A DNA stretch of 20,131 nucleotides from CAINVV01 sp964506325 (lineage in GTDB: Bacteria > Bacteroidota > Bacteroidia > Bacteroidales > Prolixibacteraceae): NCBI GenBank assembly GCA_964506325.1, contig CAZDLO010000063.1, positions 1 to 20,131 of the forward strand, read 5' to 3'. Of this stretch, positions 14,819 through 20,131 are shown in pieces. A model generated the notes under the pieces. The model was not told the DNA's origin, did not search any database, and saw nothing but the letters and a program-made list of their open reading frames with translations. How positions within the stretch are numbered: the first letter of the stretch is position 1; the number at the start of each line of letters is the position of its first letter. The position numbers and the translations under genes are program-made.

Positions 14819-15683
14819 GAAATCCTTGCCCTATATATTCCAACCCGGTTTCCAGCCCGCTGCGCCAGTAACTCCACTGATGCCCCCCGTTTCTTACCCT
14901 GTATTCGTGCGGCAGTCCCAATTTCCGCATTTCAATGTGCAAAACTGAGTTGCCGTTGAACAAAAAATCATCGTCTCCGCAGTCTATCCAGTAACGCACT
15001 GTCTTCAGCTTTTCAAGCGGAACACTGTGTATGAGGGCCAAAGGGTTGTTGGCCTTCCAGGCCTCGTTCAGCCTGGCACTACCTTCCAGCTTATCTCCGA
15101 AAAGCCCCGCAAAGTAAATTTCAAATTCCTTTCCTGATTTCCCGGTGATCTCTTCATCGGTAAACGTTCCGGAACTCAGCGCGACACAACACGAGAAAAT
15201 ATCAGTATGGCGCATGCTGAGTTTCAATGCACCATAACCACCCATCGAGAGTCCGGCAATTGCCCTGTATTCCTTTGAAGAACGGATCCTGTACTCTTTT
15301 TCGACAAACGGCATCAGCTCATTGATGAAAATGTCTTCCCACAGTATTTTCTTGTCAAAACTGTTGCAATACCAGGTCAATTTCCCATCCGGCATGACAA
15401 TAATACAGGGAGGAATCTTCCCGTCGGCAATTCCCTTATCAGCAATGCTGTTTGCTTCTCCAAACTGGATCCATCCGGTCTCATTGTCTGAATACCCATG
15501 AAGCAAATAGACAACAGGATAACTTCGCTGCGATGTTGCATAATCGGCAGGAAGGTATACTGTATAGTTCATTTTAACCCCGGATTTTGAGTTGAAAGTC
15601 AATGATTCGATTACTTTTCCACTTTGGGGAAAGGCTTCTGCCAGACACAACAGAAATCCCAGGAAAAAAATCAGTTTTTTCAT
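14811..15683 (-). CDS. Secreted alpha/beta hydrolase, putative esterase (esterase D/PF00756-like)
   Basis: A 290-residue exported hydrolase. The start at 15683 gives a standard signal peptide (MKKLIFFLGFLLCLAEA), likely cleaved near residue 19-21. Upstream ATGs at 15704 and 15695 only add a polar prefix and leave less room for the promoter-like element at 15727-15734. The fold motifs are HGY at 62-64 (oxyanion region), nucleophile Ser146 in GLSMGG, an acid in CGDDDF at about 237-239 and His268 in GGHQW. The family includes feruloyl and acetyl-xylan esterases and S-formylglutathione hydrolase relatives. Export suggests action on plant-type carbohydrate esters, but no neighbouring polysaccharide genes support this. 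It converges on ygiQ. Confidence 0.88.
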   Translation of the reverse strand: MKKLIFFLGFLLCLAEAFPQSGKVIESLTFNSKSGVKMNYTVYLPADYATSQRSYPVVYLLHGYSDNETGWIQFGEANSIADKGIADGKIPPCIIVMPDGKLTWYCNSFDKKILWEDIFINELMPFVEKEYRIRSSKEYRAIAGLSMGGYGALKLSMRHTDIFSCCVALSSGTFTDEEITGKSGKEFEIYFAGLFGDKLEGSARLNEAWKANNPLALIHSVPLEKLKTVRYWIDCGDDDFLFNGNSVLHIEMRKLGLPHEYRVRNGGHQWSYWRSGLETGLEYIGQGFHR

Positions 15684-15726
15684 AATATTATTCATTTCAG
15701 ACACAGATTAGTTGGGTATAACCTGA

Positions 15727-15734
15727 CAAATCTA
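15727..15734 (-). promoter_or_regulatory. Candidate -7 element for the esterase gene
   Basis: The minus strand reads TAGATTTG, matching TAnnTTTG, about 44 bp before the ATG at 15683. No TTTG at -33 spacing is seen. The position supports the start at 15683 over 15704. Confidence 0.45.
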
Positions 15735-15756
15735 ACAAATTAATGACCAGTTATGC

Positions 15757-15764
15757 TATCTTTG
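15757..15764 (+). promoter_or_regulatory. Candidate -7 element for the YeeE/YedE gene
   Basis: TATCTTTG matches the Bacteroidota -7 consensus and lies 34 bp before the ATG at 15799. That implies a short leader of about 28 nt, which contains GGAAGGAG. It is back-to-back with the minus-strand element at 15727-15734. No -33 TTTG is visible. Confidence 0.5.
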
Positions 15765-15798
15765 GAAGGAGTTTCTAACCTCATTTACTGCTAAAAAA

Positions 15799-16797
15799 AT
15801 GATCACAATTGTTCTGGGTTTTCTTTTTGGAACACTTCTGCAAAGCGCCAGGTTAAACCGTTTTGATACTATCAGCGGAATGGCAACCCTCGAAAATTTC
15901 AAGGTAGCCAAGGCCATCGCATTGGCTGTCGGTACCGGTGCAATATTGCTGAATCTGGAAATAAGCATGGGTTTGGCATCCTACCAGATTAAACCATTCC
16001 TGGTGGGTGGCATCATCCTTGGCGGACTGATCTTTGGTACCGGAATGGCTATCCTGGGATATTGCCCCGGTACTGTAATGGTATCGGCAGGCGAAGGCTC
16101 CCTGGATGCCATGGTAGGTATCCTGGGAGGATTGGCCGGCGGATTGGTTTACACGCTGGTATTGCCTTTTATTGGAACACTTCTCGGACCAAATATCGGA
16201 TCCTGGTCACTGCATACAGCATACGGGACTTCACCGGGGATATTTTTCCCGTTGATGATCCTGTGCGGACTGGCGTTTATTGCCAGTGCTTTTGTCGTTC
16301 ATAAGCTCGACAAAAGCCACGACAGAAGCTGGATCATCGCCGGTATTGGAATCGCCCTGTTAAATACTTTCGTCTTCCATTATGCCAACCGGCCGATAGG
16401 TGCTTCCACCTTCTTCCCCTTTGTTGCAGATAATATTTTTGGCGTTGTGAACAATGAATACTTCGCAAAAATAAGTAAATCAGGAGATTGGGAAGTGAAA
16501 TTCCTTGCCGGCGGATTGCTGTCCGGCCTGTTGATCTCACTGCTGAGGAAGGATTTTAAAATCAGGCTGATTCATGACAACTGGGAAAAATACAAGGGCA
16601 ACAGTTATGGAAAAAGAATATTCTGGGCTTTTATAGGGGGATTTATCCTGATATTTGGTGCCAGGATGGCAGGTGGCTGTACTTCAGGACATGTAATATC
16701 CGGTGGCATGCAATTGGCTGTCAGCAGCCTGGTATTCGCTTTCTTTGTCTTTGCCGGGTTACTGCTGACCGGGAAATTCTTTTATGTCAAAAAATAA
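15799..16797 (+). CDS. YeeE/YedE family transporter (thiosulfate/sulfur compound uptake)
   Basis: A 332-residue polytopic inner-membrane protein. It shows the two family repeats: GYCPGT with Cys89 in the first half, and GARMAGGCTSGHVISG with Cys294 near the C-terminus. Family members studied (TsuA/YeeE) import thiosulfate through a path lined by conserved cysteines; other members are linked to selenium or sulfur handling. The first cysteine expected near residue 20 is absent here (SARLNRFD), so the transport path differs from TsuA or the substrate differs. About nine hydrophobic segments can be counted. No TusA-like or rhodanese gene is adjacent. It has its own promoter element and is divergent from the esterase. 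Confidence 0.85.
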   Translation: MITIVLGFLFGTLLQSARLNRFDTISGMATLENFKVAKAIALAVGTGAILLNLEISMGLASYQIKPFLVGGIILGGLIFGTGMAILGYCPGTVMVSAGEGSLDAMVGILGGLAGGLVYTLVLPFIGTLLGPNIGSWSLHTAYGTSPGIFFPLMILCGLAFIASAFVVHKLDKSHDRSWIIAGIGIALLNTFVFHYANRPIGASTFFPFVADNIFGVVNNEYFAKISKSGDWEVKFLAGGLLSGLLISLLRKDFKIRLIHDNWEKYKGNSYGKRIFWAFIGGFILIFGARMAGGCTSGHVISGGMQLAVSSLVFAFFVFAGLLLTGKFFYVKK

Positions 16798-16890
16798 ACC
16801 ATCCTTAAGCAGAGATTCTTCTCCTTTCAGGGAATCCGAAACAGTTAACTATCAATCCTTCAGTACAATCATCAATTTTCAATAACCTAT

Positions 16891-18372
16891 ATGACTGCCG
16901 GCAATTTTTTAGCATTTGATCTGGGAGCTTCCTCTGGTAGGGCTATGCTTGGAACAATTACAGATAACCAATTATCAATAACGGAAATTCACCGGTTCGA
17001 AAACCGTATGGTTGAAATTGACAATCATTTCTACTGGAATATATTCTCGATTTTTGATGAGCTCAAAACCGGATTGAAGAAATGCATACAGGATTTTGGC
17101 ATCCAGCCCGATTCTATCGCCATCGATACCTGGGGAGTTGATTTTGCTTTCCTTGACAGGAACGGGATGATTGCATCGCTTCCTTTCGCCTACAGGGACC
17201 GTCGGACAGACCAGGCAATGGAGGAATTTTACAAATTAATACCCGGAGAGGAACTTTACCTGATGACTGGAATTCAGCTCATGCAGTTCAACTCCCTTTT
17301 TCAGCTGTTTATCAATCAAAAGACAAGTGAACCACAATTTGAAATAGGCAAGGATCTGCTGTTTATGCCGGATGCCCTCTCCTACCTTTTCTGCGGAGTA
17401 AAGAAAAATGAGTTTTCCATTGCCTCCACTTCCCAGCTTTTAAAACCGGGCAAACTTGAATATGAAGAAAAGCTTTTCCGGGCGATGGGAGTGGATCAAT
17501 CTATCATGCAGGAGATTGTACTCCCTGGAACTATCCTGGGGAACCTTAAGCCTGAGATTCAAAAAGAGACAGGAAGTACTGCAATTCCTGTAATTGCGGT
17601 GGCCTCCCACGATACGGCTTCGGCCATAGCTTCTGTTCCTGCAAAAGGCAGGAATTGGGCCTATATTAGTTCCGGCACCTGGTCTCTCATGGGGATAGAA
17701 TCTGATAAACCTCTTATATCTAAAGAGATACATAATTTAAATTTCACCAATGAAGGTGGCGTTGAAGGTACAACACGGTTCCTGAAAAATATCATGGGAT
17801 TGTGGTTACTGCAGGAATGCAGAAAAGCGTGGGCCCATCAAGTGAATTATGCATGGAGCGAAATGGTTGATTTAAGTATACGTGCCCAACCTTTTAAATG
17901 CCTGATAGATCCTGATGATTCTACTTTTCTGAATCCGGCGGATATGCCCGGAGCGATTGTTGATTTTTGCCTGAAAACCGGGCAAAATATACCAGAGACA
18001 CACGGTGAATTCATCAGGTGCATTTTTGAAAGTCTTGCAATGAAGTACAGGCTTACCCTTGAATCCATCCGTTCTGTCATATCCTGGCCGATAGAAAAAG
18101 TTCATATCATAGGCGGGGGTGCAAGCAATGAACTGCTTTGCCAGTACAGCGCCAATGCCCTGGGCCTGCCTGTCGTTGCAGGGCCCACTGAGGCAACTGC
18201 CATTGGGAATATCATGATCCAGGCTAAATCCATGAACGCTGTTGCATCCCTGGAGGAAATAAGGAGAATGGTAGGTAATTCTTTTGAAACCAAAACCTTT
18301 GAACCAAAAGATACCGCGGTATGGAAAGCCCAGTTTCTGAGATTCGAAAAACTGGTGAAAAAGCCAGGTTAA
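16891..18372 (+). CDS. rhaB: Rhamnulokinase
   Basis: A cytoplasmic FGGY-family sugar kinase that phosphorylates L-rhamnulose to rhamnulose-1-phosphate. The 493-residue length matches RhaB. The phosphate-binding loop DLGASSGR is at 10-17, IDTWGVDF at 78-85, YRDRRT at 101-106, the catalytic Asp241 in ASHDTASA, GTWSLMGIE at 262-270, and the second nucleotide motif GGGASN near 408-413. The TWGVDF motif and the YRDxRT sequence favour rhamnulokinase over xylulokinase or fuculokinase. No rhaA, rhaD or rhaT gene lies in the window, so it is either isolated or the pathway is encoded elsewhere. It begins 93 bp after the transporter, with no clear promoter in that gap. Confidence 0.92.
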   Translation: MTAGNFLAFDLGASSGRAMLGTITDNQLSITEIHRFENRMVEIDNHFYWNIFSIFDELKTGLKKCIQDFGIQPDSIAIDTWGVDFAFLDRNGMIASLPFAYRDRRTDQAMEEFYKLIPGEELYLMTGIQLMQFNSLFQLFINQKTSEPQFEIGKDLLFMPDALSYLFCGVKKNEFSIASTSQLLKPGKLEYEEKLFRAMGVDQSIMQEIVLPGTILGNLKPEIQKETGSTAIPVIAVASHDTASAIASVPAKGRNWAYISSGTWSLMGIESDKPLISKEIHNLNFTNEGGVEGTTRFLKNIMGLWLLQECRKAWAHQVNYAWSEMVDLSIRAQPFKCLIDPDDSTFLNPADMPGAIVDFCLKTGQNIPETHGEFIRCIFESLAMKYRLTLESIRSVISWPIEKVHIIGGGASNELLCQYSANALGLPVVAGPTEATAIGNIMIQAKSMNAVASLEEIRRMVGNSFETKTFEPKDTAVWKAQFLRFEKLVKKPG

Positions 18373-18412
18373 ACCAACATACACGGCAGAGTGGATCAAC
18401 CGGGATTACACG

Positions 18413-18444
18413 CCGGCCTGGTGCAACGGAACATGCACCACCGG
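18413..18444 (+). other. Hairpin after rhaB
   Basis: TGGTGCA (18419-18425) pairs with TGCACCA (18434-18440) around an 8-base loop. Flanking CCGG copies (18413-18416 and 18441-18444) extend the stem across a two-base bulge. It starts 40 bp past the rhaB stop. No T-tract follows, so it may protect the 3' end or be a non-canonical terminator. Confidence 0.35.
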
Positions 18445-18535
18445 ATTTCATTGCTTTGCTGAAGCTTTCTCACTTTCACAGGATTGAACCATTCGCCATT
18501 TTGATTACAATTTCCGGCGTTCCGCTGAATCAGAT

Positions 18536-18565
18536 TTTGCCGGATGTATAATTTTTTTATTTTTG
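18536..18565 (+). promoter_or_regulatory. Bacteroidota-type promoter (TTTG-N18-TAnnTTTG)
   Basis: TTTG at 18536-18539 is followed after 18 bases by TATTTTTG at 18558-18565. This is the best match in the window to the two-part Bacteroidota sigma-ABfr consensus (spacing usually about 19-21). Transcription would start near 18572 and lead into the outer-membrane protein gene at 18702 and probably the lysO pair. Confidence 0.6.
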
Positions 18566-18701
18566 GTCAACAATGGATAGATCCTGTTTCTCTGATGAAA
18601 CAAAAACCAAGTTCTTAGTAACAACCGGCAGTATGTCAAATCTGCCCGGCGTTGACGAATGTGTTGAATCCGATACACCCTGAAAACAATTAAAGTACAT
18701 T

Positions 18702-19208
18702 ATGATGAGAAGATTCCTATTATTGTTTGCAGCATTTATCCTTTTGCAGGATTTTGCCTCTGCCCAGGTACCAAATCACGCCCTGGGGATACGGTTTGGC
18801 ACCATTTATGGACTGGGGACAGAGATTTCCTACCAGCATGGAATAAATTCGGTTAACCGCCTTGAAATTGACCTGGGATTCAGCAGTGATTATGATTACG
18901 TCAATGATTTTAAGCAGGAATACAACAGCTGGGGACTTACCGGTGTCTACCACTGGGTAAGGAATCTTGACAATAACCTGAACTGGTACTATGGCCCCGG
19001 ATGCAAAATAGGTTCCTGGAGTTCCAATATGAGCTACAATCACAAATACAACAACGGACTGTACCTGGCAGCTGCCGGGGATATCGGACTGGAATACTGT
19101 TTCCCGATGGGAGTACAACTCGCCCTGGATGCAAGGCCTGAAATAGGTCTGTTTAACAATGGCACCGGTATAAATGTCGGCTTTTCGATTCGGTATCAAT
19201 TCAAATAA
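18702..19208 (+). CDS. Outer-membrane beta-barrel protein of unknown function
   Basis: A 168-residue exported protein. The signal peptide ends at SAQV near residue 22, a typical Bacteroidota cleavage site. The mature part is made of alternating polar and hydrophobic strands rich in Gly, Tyr, Asn and Trp and ends in FSIRYQFK, with the terminal aromatic expected of an outer-membrane barrel. Its size suits a small eight-stranded barrel. The start may be either of two adjacent ATGs (18702 or 18705). It follows the promoter at 18536-18565 after a leader of about 130 nt and lies 15 bp before the lysO genes, which may be co-transcribed. I cannot name a function. Confidence 0.8.
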   Translation: MMRRFLLLFAAFILLQDFASAQVPNHALGIRFGTIYGLGTEISYQHGINSVNRLEIDLGFSSDYDYVNDFKQEYNSWGLTGVYHWVRNLDNNLNWYYGPGCKIGSWSSNMSYNHKYNNGLYLAAAGDIGLEYCFPMGVQLALDARPEIGLFNNGTGINVGFSIRYQFK

Positions 19209-19223
19209 TAGTAACTGGTACTG

Positions 19224-19502
19224 ATGATATCAATTCTTCTGGTTCTTTCAGGTGGGATAGTACTTGGTTTGTTGCTGGTCAATAAACCGGTTTTTCATCG
19301 TTTCAACAACCAGTTGTTGAATTGGTCGATTTATCTCCTTCTTTTTCTCCTGGGAATCTCGGTGGGAACCAACCAGGAAATTGTCAGGAACCTGTATAAA
19401 ATCGGATATGAGGCAATTACAATAGCCCTGGCTTCCATTGCAGGCAGCGTGCTGGTTTCTGCTTTTCTTTACAAGCTGGTTTTCAGAGGCCATGAAAAGT
19501 AG
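19224..19502 (+). CDS. lysO: LysO-family lysine exporter, N-terminal part as separate protein
   Basis: A 92-residue membrane protein matching the N-terminal portion of the LysO (YbjE, DUF340) lysine exporter, which in Escherichia coli is a single protein of about 299 residues. Three hydrophobic segments are visible. LLFLLGISVGTNQE is the first copy of a motif that recurs in the next gene as MMLAGISIGSDPN. The stop overlaps the next gene by 11 bp in another frame. I recall two-gene LysO arrangements in Bacteroidota, so this is probably a natural fission, not a sequencing error. Both parts would be needed for one inner-membrane exporter. Confidence 0.82.
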   Translation: MISILLVLSGGIVLGLLLVNKPVFHRFNNQLLNWSIYLLLFLLGISVGTNQEIVRNLYKIGYEAITIALASIAGSVLVSAFLYKLVFRGHEK

Positions 19503-20091
19503 CCTGATCATTTTGGCATTTTTCGTCACAGGCGTATTGGCCGGGCTGTCAGGAAAATTACCTGCCGGTTTCGACTGGGACAAAATTGGCGGCTTTGCCC
19601 TTTACCTGCTTATGATGCTGGCAGGAATAAGCATTGGCAGTGACCCTAATTCCTGGAAAGTACTCTCTACCCACAACTACAAAATCATCTGGGTTCCGGT
19701 TTCGATCATCATCGGAACCCTGGCCGGATCAGCCCTGGTTGGCCTGATTATTCCCTCCCTTACAATAAAGGAGTCGATGGCAGTGGGTTCGGGTTTTGGG
19801 TATTACAGCCTTTCGAGCGTATTTATTACACAACTTCACAGCCACAGCCTCGGAGTGGTAGCCCTGCTTTCCAATATCTTCAGGGAGATATTCACCCTGC
19901 TGGCAACTCCGTTACTGGTAAAATATTTCGGCAAACTGGCCGGTATAGCCTCCGGAGGTGCTACTGCAATGGATACCACCCTACCTGTCATCAGCAAATA
20001 CTCCGGCAAATCTTATGCGATAATTGCTGTATTCAGTGGGATAGTGCTCACCATTTTGGTGCCATTTTTGGTCACGTTTATACTATCTTAA
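19492..20091 (+). CDS. lysO: LysO-family lysine exporter, C-terminal part
   Basis: A 199-residue inner-membrane protein corresponding to the larger C-terminal part of LysO. The ATG at 19492 is chosen because it follows AGAGG and begins a lysine-led membrane segment; an upstream in-frame start at 19438 would extend far into the previous gene. Motifs seen are LLMMLAGISIGSD, GSGFGYYSLSSVFI, LSNIFREIFTLLATPLL and SGGATAMDTTLPVI, all typical of the family. With the 92-residue partner it totals 291 residues, near the full E. coli length. Predicted role is lysine or analogue efflux. The 11-bp overlap implies translational coupling. Confidence 0.86.
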   Translation: MKSSLIILAFFVTGVLAGLSGKLPAGFDWDKIGGFALYLLMMLAGISIGSDPNSWKVLSTHNYKIIWVPVSIIIGTLAGSALVGLIIPSLTIKESMAVGSGFGYYSLSSVFITQLHSHSLGVVALLSNIFREIFTLLATPLLVKYFGKLAGIASGGATAMDTTLPVISKYSGKSYAIIAVFSGIVLTILVPFLVTFILS

Positions 20092-20131
20092 TTCTCCAAT
20101 AGCCTGTCTTGTCGCTTCCGATACGTTCTAC
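20092..20131. other. Right edge of window
   Basis: Forty bases after the lysO stop. No feature or terminator can be recognised. Confidence 0.5.

Larger units (their letters stand above)
18373..18701 (+). promoter_or_regulatory. rhaB / outer-membrane protein intergenic region
   Basis: This 329-bp gap holds, in order, the hairpin at 18413-18444, a good promoter at 18536-18565, a 111-bp reading frame (18573-18683, 36 codons, ATG to TGA) and, within it, a hairpin CCGGCAG (18625-18631) / CTGCCCGG (18642-18649) with one bulged base. The leader of the outer-membrane gene would be about 130 nt, long for this window. The small frame has no recognisable product and may be chance. Confidence 0.4.

Noticed and set aside
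18321..18551. 76-aa plus-strand reading frame overlapping the rhaB end
   Set aside because: It begins inside rhaB in another frame, has low-complexity polar content, and runs through a hairpin and a promoter element.
1..20131. CRISPR array, tRNA, rRNA, prophage or insertion sequence
   Set aside because: No spaced direct repeats, tRNA-like cloverleaf, transposase or phage protein was seen in either strand.

Overview
The window looks like a chromosomal segment of an anaerobic member of the Bacteroidota (Bacteroidales-like), probably from a draft or metagenome assembly, since it contains a run of ten N. The assignment rests on several signs. Intergenic regions carry Bacteroidota-type promoter cores (TAnnTTTG, once with an upstream TTTG at the right distance). 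Shine-Dalgarno sites are mostly absent. There is a four-subunit 2-oxoacid:ferredoxin oxidoreductase, a Bacteroidota-style prephenate dehydratase (QSIP in place of ESRP in the ACT domain), an NHS-family nucleoside permease, and a lysine exporter encoded as two overlapping genes. I see no tRNA, rRNA, CRISPR array, phage gene or transposase.

Layout. Positions 212-862 (minus) encode a small lipoprotein; a 348-bp AT-rich divergent region follows. Positions 1211-3544 (plus) hold phenylacetate-CoA ligase, an OsmC-like protein and a tandem-ACT protein. After a 248-bp region with inverted repeats and a possible leader ORF, 3793-6490 hold prephenate dehydratase (GTG start), a flavodoxin and an aminotransferase (ATGA overlap with the flavodoxin gene). 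Positions 6593-9374 hold the korDABC oxidoreductase, closed by a clear intrinsic terminator at 9389-9425. Positions 9628-14802 hold a nucleoside-type MFS permease (interrupted by the N gap), a fused ADP-forming acyl-CoA synthetase and a YgiQ-type radical SAM protein. A secreted esterase (15683-14811, minus) converges on ygiQ across a perfect dyad that contains both stop codons. It diverges from a YeeE/YedE sulfur-compound transporter at 15799. Rhamnulokinase, an outer-membrane barrel protein and the split lysO pair complete the window.

How the genes may work together. The block 1211-9374, together with the ADP-forming synthetase at 10879, contains the enzymes to interconvert aromatic amino acids, aryl 2-oxoacids, arylacetyl-CoA and arylacetates. 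The aminotransferase joins the amino acid to the 2-oxoacid. The oxidoreductase joins the 2-oxoacid to the acyl-CoA, with ferredoxin or flavodoxin as electron carrier. PaaK activates arylacetate, and the ADP-forming synthetase releases acid with ATP gain. PheA feeds phenylpyruvate into the same pool from chorismate. This could run as amino-acid fermentation or as phenylalanine synthesis from phenylacetate. That reading is inferred from gene order; the oxidoreductase family also includes enzymes for 2-oxoglutarate and branched-chain oxoacids. The rest of the window is ordinary housekeeping and transport. No clearly novel system is visible. The most worthwhile oddities are the flavodoxin inside the phe cluster, the pheA leader region, the symmetric stop-codon dyad and the lysO split.
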